The notes beneath the pieces were generated by a model, which was not told the DNA's origin, did no database searches, and was given only the letters and a program-made list of their open reading frames with translations. A DNA stretch of 64,000 nt from assembly GCF_019801605.1 (NCBI RefSeq), contig NZ_JAHVIT010000001.1:186001-250000 (forward strand), in the 5' to 3' direction. Position numbers and translations under genes: made by a program. Below, in pieces: positions 28,430-37,229 of this stretch. Source of the DNA: Maritimibacter alkaliphilus (GTDB lineage Bacteria; Pseudomonadota; Alphaproteobacteria; Rhodobacterales; Rhodobacteraceae). Position 1 is the stretch's first letter; every line of letters begins with the position of its first letter.

Positions 28430-29647
28430 TCATGCCGCCTGCGGTGCGCGGCGCCAGCCCGGGAAGGGATCGGGCAGGTCTTCCCAGAGCTGGGGCAGGA
28501 ACGCCTCCTCCGGGACAAGTGCCGCGTCGAGCCGCGCGGTGATGGCGGCGCGGTCCATGCCGGCACCGATGAAGACCAGCTCCTGCCGCCGGTCGCCGAA
28601 GGGCTCCTGCCAGTGCTGCGCGAGGTAGGCCCGGGCCTGCGGGTGATCCGGGCGGCGCTCTTCGGGGACGGTGGCCCACCAGTTGCCGAGGGGCCGCACG
28701 CTGCTCAACGCGCCGGCGAGCGAGAATTCCGCCAGCCAGTCGGGCCGGGTGGCGATCCAGAAGTGCCCCTTGGCGCGGATCACCCCCGGCAGGTCGCCGT
28801 TCAGCACGTCGTGGATCTTCTGCGGATGGAAGGGGCGCCGCGCACGGTAGACGAAGGAGGAGACGCCGTATTCCTCGGTTTCGGGGACGTGATCCGCAAA
28901 GCCGTAGAGCTCCTTGGCCCACATCGGGTGCAGGTGCGCCTTCTCGAAGTCGAAGAGCCCGGTGTCGAAAATCCGGTCCTTCGGCACATGGCCGTAGTCG
29001 GTCTCCACGATGCGCGCGTCGGGGTTCAGCGCGGTGACGATCTTGCGCGCGGCGTCCAGCTTCCCGGGGCCCGCGTCGGAGACCTTGTTCAGGACCACCA
29101 CGTCGGCAAACTCGATCTGGTCCACCAGCAGGTCAACCAGCGTGCGCTCGTCCTCCGGGCCGAGGGACTCGCCGCGGTCGCGGAGGAAGTCATGGCTGGC
29201 GTAGTCCTTCAGCAGGTTCACCGTATCGACCACGGTCACCATGGTATCAAGCCGCGCCACGTCGCTCAGGCTGGCGCCGGTCTCGTCCCGGAAATCGAAG
29301 GTCGCGGCGACGGGCAGGGGTTCGGCGATGCCGGTGCCCTCGATCAGCAGGTAGTCGAAGCGGCCTTCCGCGGCGAGGCGGCGGACCTCGATCAGCAGGT
29401 CGTCCCGCAGGGTGCAGCAGATGCAGCCGTTGGTCATCTCGACCAGCTTCTCCTCGGTATGGCTGAGGTCGGCCCCGCCGTCGCGCACGAGGTCCGCGTC
29501 GATGTTCACCTCGGACATGTCATTGACGATCACCGCGACACGGCGCCCGTCACGGTTGTTGAGCACGTCGTTGAGCAGCGTGGTCTTCCCGGCGCCGAGA
29601 AAGCCGGAAAGGACGGTGACGGGCAGGCGGGGATCCGGGGCGGGCAT
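28430..29647 (-). CDS. COG0523 (CobW/ZigA-type) GTP-dependent metal chaperone
   Basis: A 405-residue P-loop GTPase. Walker A is GFLGAGKTT at 15-23; the metal-binding motif C75-I-C-C78 follows in [12 protein letters not shown]; the C-terminal CobW_C domain contains [11 protein letters not shown]. This length with a Zur box marks the zinc-allocation branch (ZigA, YciC) rather than cobalamin synthesis. It would insert zinc into client proteins under zinc limitation. Regulation is visible: a perfect Zur-type palindrome lies 17 bases before the ATG. A DUF6525 gene follows. Confidence 0.92.
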   Translation of the reverse strand: MPAPDPRLPVTVLSGFLGAGKTTLLNDVLNNRDGRRVAVIVNDMSEVNIDADLVRDGGADLSHTEEKLVEMTNGCICCTLRDDLLIEVRRLAAEGRFDYLLIEGTGIAEPLPVAATFDFRDETGASLSDVARLDTMVTVVDTVNLLKDYASHDFLRDRGESLGPEDERTLVDLLVDQIEFADVVVLNKVSDAGPGKLDAARKIVTALNPDARIVETDYGHVPKDRIFDTGLFDFEKAHLHPMWAKELYGFADHVPETEEYGVSSFVYRARRPFHPQKIHDVLNGDLPGVIRAKGHFWIATRPDWLAEFSLAGALSSVRPLGNWWATVPEERRPDHPQARAYLAQHWQEPFGDRRQELVFIGAGMDRAAITARLDAALVPEEAFLPQLWEDLPDPFPGWRRAPQAA

Positions 29648-29663
29648 CTGAAACTCCGTTATA

Positions 29664-29684
29664 ATATGTTATATCATAACATAT
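29664..29684. promoter_or_regulatory. Zur box (zinc-uptake regulator operator)
   Basis: ATATGTTAT and ATAACATAT form a perfect 9-bp inverted repeat around ATC. The core TGTTAT-N3-ATAACA is the form of the proteobacterial Zur site. It is 17 bases upstream of the COG0523 start codon and is strikingly AT-rich in GC-rich surroundings. Confidence 0.85.
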
Positions 29685-29894
29685 AGGAGCGGAGCGAAGG
29701 GCTGTGCAACCCGAAATGCCGGGGCAATCGCGCATAGGGGGCGGTCGCCGCCCACCTCGCCAACGTGTTCAAATCTGAGCGGATGAAGTCCCGTGCTTGC
29801 TGTGGGGCGCCGATGACCGGCGCGGCAGAAGCGGTTCAGGCGTCCTGCGACGTCTGCCGAAGGGGGGCGCCACCCTAGGGCCGGGGGATGCCAT

Positions 29895-29916
29895 CTCCGG
29901 CCTCGTCTGGCCGGAG
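29895..29916 (-). terminator. Hairpin downstream of the marR gene
   Basis: CTCCGGCC and GGCCGGAG form a perfect 8-bp stem with a 6-base loop, 25 bases after the MarR stop on the minus strand. No T-run follows, so termination here is uncertain. Confidence 0.4.
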
Positions 29917-29940
29917 GTGCTGCGGGCGGCGTATCCCGGG

Positions 29941-30435
29941 CTAGACAGACGGCAGCGCATCGGCGCTGTCGTGGGCCGAGCGCAGGAGCTTGTCGAGGGT
30001 GGTGTTCAACAGCGCGATCTCCGACGGGTCGAGCACCGACAGGATACGCTCTTCGTTCTTGCGCGCGCGATGGATGATGGCGCGATAGATCTCCTTGCCG
30101 GAGGGCTGCAGCACCAGGTTCTTGCTGCGCTGATCGCCCGGGCTGGTCATCTGCTCCACATGGCCCTTCTTCTGCAGGCTGGCGATCGCCCGGCTCACGT
30201 TCATCTTGTTCATGCCGAAGACGTCGCAGATCTGTCTCGCGGTCACGCCGGGCAGGGCGTTGATGACCAGAATCACCCGCCATTCGTTCAGCGTCAGGTC
30301 AACTTCACTGGCGGTTCGCGCGTGGAATGGCGCGGAGATCAGGTTGTTGAGTGTGATCAGCCGCGCGAAGACGGACCGCCCGTGAACAAAGGCTTCCAGT
30401 TCGCTTGACGGGGCTTCGAGGCTCGGCCGATCCAT
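29941..30435 (-). CDS. MarR-family regulator
   Basis: A 164-residue winged-helix regulator. The DNA-binding core is DLTLNEWRVILVINALPGVT, then TARQICDVFGMNKMNVSRAI, followed by the wing (SPGDQRSKNLVLQPSGKE). It is divergent from the enoyl-CoA-hydratase-like gene, and a perfect GTAAC-N4-GTTAC palindrome overlaps that promoter. This layout suggests repression of the 13-kb operon until a CoA-thioester or acid is present, as known for CouR/FerR-type MarR proteins. The start at 30435 is favoured over 30453 because it leaves a purine-rich site upstream. Confidence 0.87.
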   Translation of the reverse strand: MDRPSLEAPSSELEAFVHGRSVFARLITLNNLISAPFHARTASEVDLTLNEWRVILVINALPGVTARQICDVFGMNKMNVSRAIASLQKKGHVEQMTSPGDQRSKNLVLQPSGKEIYRAIIHRARKNEERILSVLDPSEIALLNTTLDKLLRSAHDSADALPSV

Positions 30436-30512
30436 TTTTGTCCCACTTCCCAATAGGTTCTGTCGCCTCTTTTTTAGGCGAGCGATCCGGCTGAGGCGAG
30501 CGGAAAAAAATG

Positions 30513-30540
30513 TTGACTAAATTTTTCAACCCGACATAGT
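30513..30540 (+). promoter_or_regulatory. Candidate sigma-70 promoter of the MarR-controlled operon
   Basis: TTGACT at 30513-30518 and CATAGT at 30535-30540 are spaced 16 bases apart in an unusually AT-rich intergenic stretch. The -35 lies within a GTTGA/TCAAC inverted repeat (30512-30530). Confidence 0.5.
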
Positions 30541-30552
30541 AACAAATGTTAC
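30539..30552. promoter_or_regulatory. Candidate MarR operator
   Basis: GTAAC-AAAT-GTTAC is a perfect inverted repeat that overlaps the end of the -10 element and the likely transcription start of the enoyl-CoA hydratase operon. Binding here would block RNA polymerase. It sits between the MarR gene and its divergent neighbour. Confidence 0.6.
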
Positions 30553-30601
30553 CAAGTTGCAGTTGTTGAAGTTGCAGCCCCCCTCAGGACGGAATCCAAA
30601 A

Positions 30602-31405
30602 GTGGCGATTGTCGAAACCGAGAAACGTGGCGAAGTCTTCATACTTCGTTTGAACCGGCCGGAGCGGCTGAACGCGCTCAACGCAGGCCTGTGGAGCGCG
30701 ATGGCGGATGCCTTCCTCGCCTTCCAGGAGTGTCGCGAGACCGAGGTCGCGATCCTGACGGGGGCTGGTCGTGCCTTCTGTGCCGGCGAGGACCTGAAGG
30801 AAGCGCACGAGCTGGGCAAACCCGGGGGCCGGGGCCCGCGTGCAGACGATCCGTTCTTCTGGCGCCGGCTGGAAAAACCGGTGATCGGGGCGCTCAACGG
30901 GCACGCCATGGGCGGCGGCTTCATGCTGGCGGAGCGGACCGATCTGCGTCTTGCCGTGCCGGGCGCGCTGTTCGAGGTGTCGGAAGCGAAACGCTGGCTG
31001 GTGGGCGGCTTCGAGCATGGCCACATCGCCAATCTTCCCCATGCCATCGCGACCGAGATGGCTTTGGGCTTCCGCTTTCCTTCGGAACGTCTATATGAAC
31101 TCGGGTTCATTAATCGCATCGTCGCCCCGGAGGCCCTGATGGGGGCCGCGATGGCCATGGCGCAGCAGCTTCTCGATCTGCCGCCGGCCTCCCGGGTCAA
31201 CACGATGCACATGATGCGTGAACTGCGGCCTGCCCTCACTGCGGACCAGAAGACGCTCGGCGCCGAGTTGAAAAACCACGGCGCCAAGAGCGATCTCGTG
31301 GAAATCCGCGCGGCGTTCGTCGAGAAGAGGCGGCCGAATTTCAAGGGCTGGGACCGGCCCGAAGACCGTTACGAGTTGCCCGTGCTGAAGAAGACCACTG
31401 TCTGA
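30602..31405 (+). CDS. Enoyl-CoA hydratase/isomerase (crotonase) family protein
   Basis: A 267-residue crotonase-fold protein. The oxyanion-hole segments are CAGEDLKEAH (from about 60) and GHAMGGGFMLAE (from about 101). Of the two catalytic glutamates of true hydratases, the second appears as E128 (FEVSEAKRWL) but the first position is occupied by methionine (GGGFML), so it may be an isomerase or another CoA-dependent enzyme. The GTG start at 30602 follows AGGACGGA. It is the first gene of the MarR-controlled operon and lies beside a class III CoA transferase, as in CaiD/CaiB. Confidence 0.85.
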   Translation: MAIVETEKRGEVFILRLNRPERLNALNAGLWSAMADAFLAFQECRETEVAILTGAGRAFCAGEDLKEAHELGKPGGRGPRADDPFFWRRLEKPVIGALNGHAMGGGFMLAERTDLRLAVPGALFEVSEAKRWLVGGFEHGHIANLPHAIATEMALGFRFPSERLYELGFINRIVAPEALMGAAMAMAQQLLDLPPASRVNTMHMMRELRPALTADQKTLGAELKNHGAKSDLVEIRAAFVEKRRPNFKGWDRPEDRYELPVLKKTTV

Positions 31406-31427
31406 CGCAGCGGGGGAGGAGTTGAGT

Positions 31428-32621
31428 ATGAAACCGGAAGACAGAACGGGTCCGCTTTGCGGACTCCGGGTCATCGACCTGACCGAGGTGATGGCCGGAC
31501 CCCTGTGCACCATGGTGCTGAGCGACATGGGCGCGGAGGTCATCAAGATCGAGCGCCCGGGGCGCGGGGATGCCTCGCGCGGGATGGGAAGCGGCGAAGA
31601 ACGCAATCCGTATTTCCGCTACCTCAATCGGAACAAGAAGAGCGTCACGCTGAACATCAAGCACGAGGAGGGCCGCGCCCTGTTCCTCGAGCTGGTTCGG
31701 AGCGCCGACGTGGTGATCGAGAACTTCAAGCCCACGGTGATGCCGCGCCTCGGGCTGGGCTATGACGCCCTGAAGGAGATCAAGCCCGACCTGATCTACG
31801 CGCAGCTCTCGGGCATGGGCTACGATGGCCCGATGGCCGAGCGCGGCGGCTACGACCTGATCGCACAGGGCATGGCCGGGCTGATGCATGTCACCGGCGA
31901 TCCGGATGGCCCGCCGATGTCCGTGGGCCAGCCGATCTGCGACTACGGCACCGGCCAGTGGGCGGTGCAGGGCATCCTCGCCGCCGTGATCGACCGGCTG
32001 AGAACGGGCCGGGGGGCGCTGATCGAATGCTCCCTGCTCGAGACCGGGGTCGCGATGAGTTCCTGGACCGGGGCCGGCTACCTCGCCACGCAGCAGGAAC
32101 CGCAGCGGGAGGGATCGCGTCACCGCCAGACCGCGCCCTATGGCCGGATGATGGCGCGCGACGGCTACATCGTCATCGGCGCGGGGATGCAGGCGATCTG
32201 GGAACGCTTCGCCCTCGCCCTCGGGCGGCCCGAATGGCTGGAGGACCCGCGCTTCGCCTCGCCGCAGATCCGGGTGCAGAACCGGCCCGCGCTGGAAGCG
32301 GAGATCGAGGCGGTCTTCGGTACGGACACGGTTGCCCATTGGGTCGAGGTTCTGAACGCCGCGGGCATCCCTGCGGGACCGGTGAATTCCTACGGCCAGA
32401 TGTTCGACGATCCGCAGATCCGCCACCGCAGGATGGTCGGGGTCATGGAGGACCCCGAACTGGGCGAGGTGCAGCACCTGCGGACCCCGATCCGGATGGG
32501 AGACAGAATTCGGGCGCGCTGCGTCGCCCCCAAGTTGGGCGAGCATACCGCCGAAGTCCTAGGAGAAATCGGGGTCGACGGCGATCGCCTGTCCTCTCTG
32601 AGCGAGAGAAAGGTGGTTTGA
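31428..32621 (+). CDS. Class III CoA transferase (CaiB/BaiF family)
   Basis: A 397-residue CoA transferase that moves CoA between carboxylic acids through an aspartyl-CoA-type intermediate. The catalytic aspartate is D172 in PICDYGTGQWAV. The N-terminal LRVIDLTEVMAGPLCTMVLS, DMGAEVIKIERPGRGD and NLNIKHEEGR-type stretch (VTLNIKHEEGR) are classical. The ATG at 31428 follows GGGGAGGA; a TTG two codons earlier is less likely. It is adjacent to a crotonase and two bases from the ABC ATPase gene, so uptake and activation are co-regulated. Confidence 0.93.
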   Translation: MKPEDRTGPLCGLRVIDLTEVMAGPLCTMVLSDMGAEVIKIERPGRGDASRGMGSGEERNPYFRYLNRNKKSVTLNIKHEEGRALFLELVRSADVVIENFKPTVMPRLGLGYDALKEIKPDLIYAQLSGMGYDGPMAERGGYDLIAQGMAGLMHVTGDPDGPPMSVGQPICDYGTGQWAVQGILAAVIDRLRTGRGALIECSLLETGVAMSSWTGAGYLATQQEPQREGSRHRQTAPYGRMMARDGYIVIGAGMQAIWERFALALGRPEWLEDPRFASPQIRVQNRPALEAEIEAVFGTDTVAHWVEVLNAAGIPAGPVNSYGQMFDDPQIRHRRMVGVMEDPELGEVQHLRTPIRMGDRIRARCVAPKLGEHTAEVLGEIGVDGDRLSSLSERKVV

Positions 32622-32622
32622 G

Positions 32623-33678
32623 ATGATTATGGTCTCCACCCGTGAGCGTCAGGACCGGGCAACCGGGACCGTGGCGACGGGCGAGGTTCTGCTCAAGGTT
32701 CGCGATCTGCGGACAAGCTTCTTCACCATGGACGGCGTGGTTCGCGCCGTCGACGGGGTCGATCTGACGGTGCGGGCAGGGGAAACCTATTGCATCGTCG
32801 GCGAGAGCGGCAGCGGCAAGTCGATGGCCGCGCTCTCCGTTCTCGGGCTGCTGCCCAAGCCGCAGGGCCGCATCGTGGGCGGGACGGTCGAGTTCGAGGG
32901 CCGGGACCTCGTGACCATGCCGGACCGAGAGCTGCGGGCGATCCGTGGCAACCGGATCGCGATGATCTTCCAGGAGCCGATGACGAGCCTCAACCCGGTG
33001 TTCACCATCGAACGCCAGCTGACCGAGGCGATCCGTGCGCACCGCAACGTCTCCCGCAAGGAGGCGATCGACCTGGCCGCCGACCTGCTGAACAAGGTGC
33101 ACATCCCGTCACCGCGCCAGCGACTGAAGGAATACCCGCACCGGATGTCGGGCGGTATGCGGCAGCGGGTGATGATCGCGATGGCCATGGCCTGTGAGCC
33201 GCGCCTCCTGATCGCCGATGAACCCACGACCGCGCTGGACGTCACGATCCAGGCCCAGATCCTCGATCTGATCGAGGAGCTGAAGGCGGAAACCGGCGTC
33301 GCGGTGCTGATGATCACGCACAACTTCGGCCTCGTGGCCGAGACCGCGCAGCGCACGGCGGTCATGTATGCCGGCCGGATCGTCGAGGATGCCCCGACGA
33401 AGGACCTGTTCCGGGCCCCCACGCATCCCTACACCCGCGGCCTTCTCAAGGCGATGCCGCGCCTGGGGAGCAAATCGGCCGCCACGCGCGGGAAGCTGCC
33501 CGAGATCCCGGGCATCGTGCCCAAGCTGACCGGTGATCTGCGCGGCTGTGCCTTTGCGCCCCGCTGCCCCCATGCGACGCAGACCTGCTGGTCCGACGCC
33601 CCCCTCCCGATCGAAGTCGCGCCCGGACATCTCGTGCGGTGCCGCCCCGATCTGATTGCCAGCGAGTATCCCCAATGA
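32623..33678 (+). CDS. Oligopeptide-type ABC transporter ATP-binding protein (DppD-like)
   Basis: A 351-residue ATPase with Walker A GESGSGKS, the Q-loop [12 protein letters not shown], signature [14 protein letters not shown] and Walker [13 protein letters not shown]. The C-terminal oligopeptide extension has the cysteines [15 protein letters not shown] that bind an iron-sulfur cluster in DppD-type subunits. It starts one base after the CoA transferase stop and overlaps the second ATPase by four bases. It serves a dipeptide/nickel-class importer whose real substrate is unknown. Confidence 0.95.
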   Translation: MIMVSTRERQDRATGTVATGEVLLKVRDLRTSFFTMDGVVRAVDGVDLTVRAGETYCIVGESGSGKSMAALSVLGLLPKPQGRIVGGTVEFEGRDLVTMPDRELRAIRGNRIAMIFQEPMTSLNPVFTIERQLTEAIRAHRNVSRKEAIDLAADLLNKVHIPSPRQRLKEYPHRMSGGMRQRVMIAMAMACEPRLLIADEPTTALDVTIQAQILDLIEELKAETGVAVLMITHNFGLVAETAQRTAVMYAGRIVEDAPTKDLFRAPTHPYTRGLLKAMPRLGSKSAATRGKLPEIPGIVPKLTGDLRGCAFAPRCPHATQTCWSDAPLPIEVAPGHLVRCRPDLIASEYPQ

Positions 33679-34691
33679 CCCAGCCGCTTCTCGAAGTCCG
33701 CGACCTGAAAAAGAGCTTCACGGTCAAGACCGACCTGTTCGGGCGGCCCACGGCCCAGGTGAAGGCGCTCGATGCCGTGTCCTTCACGCTCAACGCCGGC
33801 GAGACGCTGGGGTTGGTGGGGGAATCCGGATGCGGCAAGTCGACGACCGGCCGCGCGGTGCTACGGCTGATCGAACCCGACAGCGGCAGCGTGCGCTTCG
33901 AGGGCAAGGAAGTGACATCCCTCAGCCCCGCGGAGATGCGCCCGCTGCGCCGCGAGATGCAGCTGGTGTTCCAGGATCCCTATTCCTCGCTCAACCCGCG
34001 CATGACGATCCGGCAGATCCTCGAGGAGACCTACATCGTGCACGGGGTGGGGACGCGTGACGAACGCCGCGACCGCATCGAGTCTGTGCTCGACAGGGTG
34101 GGCATCCGTCCCGACCAGATGGACCGGTTCCCGCACGAGTTCTCGGGCGGGCAACGGCAGCGGATCGGCATTGCCCGCGCCCTGATGCTGAACCCCAAGT
34201 TCATCGTTGCGGACGAACCGGTCTCGGCGCTCGACGTGTCGATCCAGGCGCAGGTGCTGAACCTGCTGACCGACATCCAGGACGAATTCGGCATCGCCTT
34301 CCTGTTCATCGGCCATGACCTCGCCGTGGTGGAACATATCAGTCACCGGATCGGCGTCATGTACCTCGGGCGGATGGTCGAGCTGGCCTCCGACACGGAT
34401 CTCTACGCCACTCCGCTGCATCCCTATACGCAGGTCCTGCTCGAGGCGATCCCCTCCATGGATCCCAACGTCAAGCCGGCGCGCGCCAGCCTGCGCGGCG
34501 AAGTGCCCAGCCCGCTGTCGCCGCCCAGCGGATGCCACTTCCACACCCGCTGCCCGCACAAGAAACCGATCTGCGAACAGCTTGCCCCGCCGCTGGCCGA
34601 AGCCGCCCCGGGCCACATGGTCGCCTGTCACCTTTATTCAACCGCCACCGCATCGCCCGTGATCGAGGAAACATCGACCGAGCGTGCGTGA
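33675..34691 (+). CDS. Oligopeptide-type ABC transporter ATP-binding protein (DppF-like)
   Basis: A 338-residue partner ATPase. Walker A is GESGCGKST, the Q-loop is [12 protein letters not shown], the signature [14 protein letters not shown] and Walker [13 protein letters not shown]. The C-terminal cysteine cluster [14 protein letters not shown] matches its DppF relatives. Translation is coupled to the previous gene by an ATGA overlap. It forms the ATPase heterodimer of the importer. Confidence 0.95.
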   Translation: MTQPLLEVRDLKKSFTVKTDLFGRPTAQVKALDAVSFTLNAGETLGLVGESGCGKSTTGRAVLRLIEPDSGSVRFEGKEVTSLSPAEMRPLRREMQLVFQDPYSSLNPRMTIRQILEETYIVHGVGTRDERRDRIESVLDRVGIRPDQMDRFPHEFSGGQRQRIGIARALMLNPKFIVADEPVSALDVSIQAQVLNLLTDIQDEFGIAFLFIGHDLAVVEHISHRIGVMYLGRMVELASDTDLYATPLHPYTQVLLEAIPSMDPNVKPARASLRGEVPSPLSPPSGCHFHTRCPHKKPICEQLAPPLAEAAPGHMVACHLYSTATASPVIEETSTERA

Positions 34692-34714
34692 TCTCAGAAG
34701 CAGGGAGGAACCAC

Positions 34715-36241
34715 ATGAAAATCCGCAAGAGACTACTGTCCAGTGTCGTGGCCAGCATGGTCGCGCTGTCCGCAACGGCGAGCCTCGCCGAGGGACCCAA
34801 GAGCGGGGGCAACCTCGTCTACCTGACGGGGACCGATGCGCAGACGCTCGATGCCCATTTCGCCGCAGACAGCATTTCCGGCCGCGCGCTGGTGCTGATC
34901 CACGAACCGCTGGTCTTCCCCGACGAGGAAGGCGTGGCGCAGCCCTACCTCGCGGAGAGCTGGGAACTGGGCGAGGACAACGTCACCTGGACCATGAAGT
35001 TGCGTCAGGGCGTGACCTTCCACGACGGCACGCCGTTCAACGCCGAGGCGGTGAAGTACAACTTCGACCGCATCATGGACGAGAAGACGGGATCGCCGCG
35101 CCGGGCCCGGTCGCTGGTGATCAAGGAAATCAAGGTCATCGACGACTACACGATCACCTTCGAGACCCACGAGCCCTACGCTCCCTTCATCAACTACCTG
35201 ACCGGCTACAACCTCGCGATGATGAGCCCGGCGGCGCTTGCGGAACACGGCGACCAATACTCGCGCCATCCCGCCGGCACCGGGGCCTTCAAGCTGAAGT
35301 CCTGGACCTCCGGCGAGTTGATGACCCTCGAACGCAACCCCGACTACTGGGGTGGCGAGGTCTACCTCGATACCGTCGAGATCAAGATCGTCCCCGAGGA
35401 TTCCTCCCGCGTCATCTCGCTGATGGCGGGTGAGGCGGACGTGGTGGCGAACGTGCCGCCGATCCTGCTGAAGCGCCTGCAGAACGACGAGAACGTCAAG
35501 GAAGTCCGCGCCGATGGCTTCCGCACGATGTATCTCGGGCTGAACAACACGCTCCCGCCCTTCGACAACCGGCTGGTGCGCGAAGCGATGCAATATGCCG
35601 TCGATGCAGATGCACTGGTCAAGGGTGTCCTCGGCGGTGTCGGCCGCACCGGCGGCACCTTCTTCTCGCCCGCGCTGCCCGGCACCATCGACCTGCCGGC
35701 GACGACCTACGATCCCGAGAAGGCCAAGGCCCTGCTGGCCGAGGCTGGCTACCCCGACGGGTTCGAGACCACCTTCTATGCGCCGACCGGCCGCTACCTG
35801 ATGGACCGCCAGATTTCCGAGGCGATCCAGGCCCAGCTGGCCGAGGTCGGCATCAAGGCCCAGATCCAGTCGCCCGACTTCGCCGCCTTCCTGGCGACGC
35901 TGCGCGAGGGCGAGAAGGCCGCGATGTTCTTCATCGGTCTGGGCAGCCCGACCGGCGACCCCGGCCTGTCGCTCGACGGCGTACTGAAGTGCAACGCCGG
36001 GTCGAACTTCTGGAAGTACTGCAACGCCGAGCTTGATGCGCTGATGCTGACCCAGCGGGACGCGATGGACTTCGACAAGCGCGAAGCGATCCTGACCGAG
36101 GTGTTCAAGAAGGTGCGCGAGGAAGTGCCCTCCGTCGTCCTCTACTACGAAGAGCAGGTCTTTGCTGCGCGCAAGAACGTGCACGGGGTGCAGGTTCTCG
36201 GGAACGAGGACATCGTCCTGAGAAACGCCTGGAAAGACTGA
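34715..36241 (+). CDS. Oligopeptide-type ABC transporter substrate-binding protein
   Basis: A 508-residue SBP_bac_5 protein. Residues 1-24 form a Sec signal peptide (LSSVVASMVALSATASLAE). The mature protein has the family hallmarks GTDAQTLDAHFAADS, LRQGVTFHDGTPFNAEAVKYNFDR, and a C-terminal lobe near NGEFDAA-type positions. AGGGAGGAA precedes the ATG. In this family ligands include peptides, nickel chelates and glutathione; the operon suggests a carboxylated amide. A GC hairpin follows the gene, which often stabilises the binding-protein mRNA. Confidence 0.93.
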   Translation: MKIRKRLLSSVVASMVALSATASLAEGPKSGGNLVYLTGTDAQTLDAHFAADSISGRALVLIHEPLVFPDEEGVAQPYLAESWELGEDNVTWTMKLRQGVTFHDGTPFNAEAVKYNFDRIMDEKTGSPRRARSLVIKEIKVIDDYTITFETHEPYAPFINYLTGYNLAMMSPAALAEHGDQYSRHPAGTGAFKLKSWTSGELMTLERNPDYWGGEVYLDTVEIKIVPEDSSRVISLMAGEADVVANVPPILLKRLQNDENVKEVRADGFRTMYLGLNNTLPPFDNRLVREAMQYAVDADALVKGVLGGVGRTGGTFFSPALPGTIDLPATTYDPEKAKALLAEAGYPDGFETTFYAPTGRYLMDRQISEAIQAQLAEVGIKAQIQSPDFAAFLATLREGEKAAMFFIGLGSPTGDPGLSLDGVLKCNAGSNFWKYCNAELDALMLTQRDAMDFDKREAILTEVFKKVREEVPSVVLYYEEQVFAARKNVHGVQVLGNEDIVLRNAWKD

Positions 36242-36255
36242 TCTGCCTGCTCGGC

Positions 36256-36276
36256 CGGCCGGCCTCAGGCCGGCCG
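36256..36276 (+). promoter_or_regulatory. Intercistronic hairpin after the binding-protein gene
   Basis: CGGCCGGCC and GGCCGGCCG form a 9-bp stem with a TCA loop in the 67 bases between the binding-protein and permease genes. It has no T-run. Such structures commonly protect the upstream message and let the binding protein be made in excess. Confidence 0.6.
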
Positions 36277-36308
36277 CCTCCAACCTCTCCAACCGTGGTC
36301 CCTCCCAA

Positions 36309-37229
36309 ATGACAACGTTTCTGTTACGCCGCATCCTGCAGCTTGTTCCTGTTCTCTTCGGGGTCTCGATCGCGGTCTTTGCAATGATCCATGCGATCCC
36401 CGGCGATCCGGCCGAAATGGTCGCGGGGATCGATGCAACGCCCCACGACGTCGAGATCGTGCGCCAGCGTCTCGGCCTCGACCAGCCGCTGCTGCAGCAA
36501 TACCTGATCTTCGTCGGCAACGCGCTGACCGGCGACTTCGGCACCTCGTTCCGCACCGGCCTTCCGGTCTCCGAGGAGATCATGCCGCGCTTTTACAACA
36601 CGATGGTCCTGAGCGTCGCCGCCCTGATCATCTCCGTGGTGGTCGGCTTCGTCTCCGGCGTCGTGTCGGCGGTCTGGAAGTTCTCGATCTTCGATAACGT
36701 CAGCCTGCTGGTCTCGCTGATCGGCCTCTCCATGCCGCCGTTCTTCCTCGGCCTCGTGCTGCTGATGGTGTTCTCGGTCGATCTGGGCTGGTTCCCGATG
36801 TCCGGCATGGGCGACTGGCGCCACCTGGTGCTGCCGGCGGTCACGCTGGGCCTGCCGAGCGGCGCGGTCGTCGCCCGGATGACCCGGTCGAGCCTGATCG
36901 ACGTGCTGGATCAGGACTACATCCGCACCGCCCGGGCCAAGGGCCTGCCCGAATATACCGTGGTCAACAGCCATGCCGTGCGCAACGCGCTGATCCCGGT
37001 GATCACCATCGTCGGCCTGCAGATGGGCTTCCTCCTCGGCGGTGCCGTGGTCTGCGAGTCGGTCTTCGCCTGGCCCGGCATCGGACGCCTGACGGTGCAG
37101 GCGATCCTCGCCCGCGATTTCCCGGTGATCCAGGCCTCCGTCCTGCTGCTCGCCGTCATCTTCGTCGTCGTCAACTTCCTGACCGATCTTCTCTACGGCG
37201 TCTTCGACCCAAGGATCAAAGTCCAATGA
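36309..37229 (+). CDS. Oligopeptide-type ABC transporter permease (DppB-like)
   Basis: A 306-residue permease with six predicted membrane segments. The N-terminus LLRRILQLVPVLFGVSIAVF and the EAA loop DVLDQDYIRTARAKGLPEYTV are those of the DppB/OppB family. The C-terminal NFLTDLLYGVFDPRIKV is a near-universal ending. It overlaps the next permease gene by four bases. The pair builds the membrane channel of the importer. Confidence 0.95.
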   Translation: MTTFLLRRILQLVPVLFGVSIAVFAMIHAIPGDPAEMVAGIDATPHDVEIVRQRLGLDQPLLQQYLIFVGNALTGDFGTSFRTGLPVSEEIMPRFYNTMVLSVAALIISVVVGFVSGVVSAVWKFSIFDNVSLLVSLIGLSMPPFFLGLVLLMVFSVDLGWFPMSGMGDWRHLVLPAVTLGLPSGAVVARMTRSSLIDVLDQDYIRTARAKGLPEYTVVNSHAVRNALIPVITIVGLQMGFLLGGAVVCESVFAWPGIGRLTVQAILARDFPVIQASVLLLAVIFVVVNFLTDLLYGVFDPRIKVQ

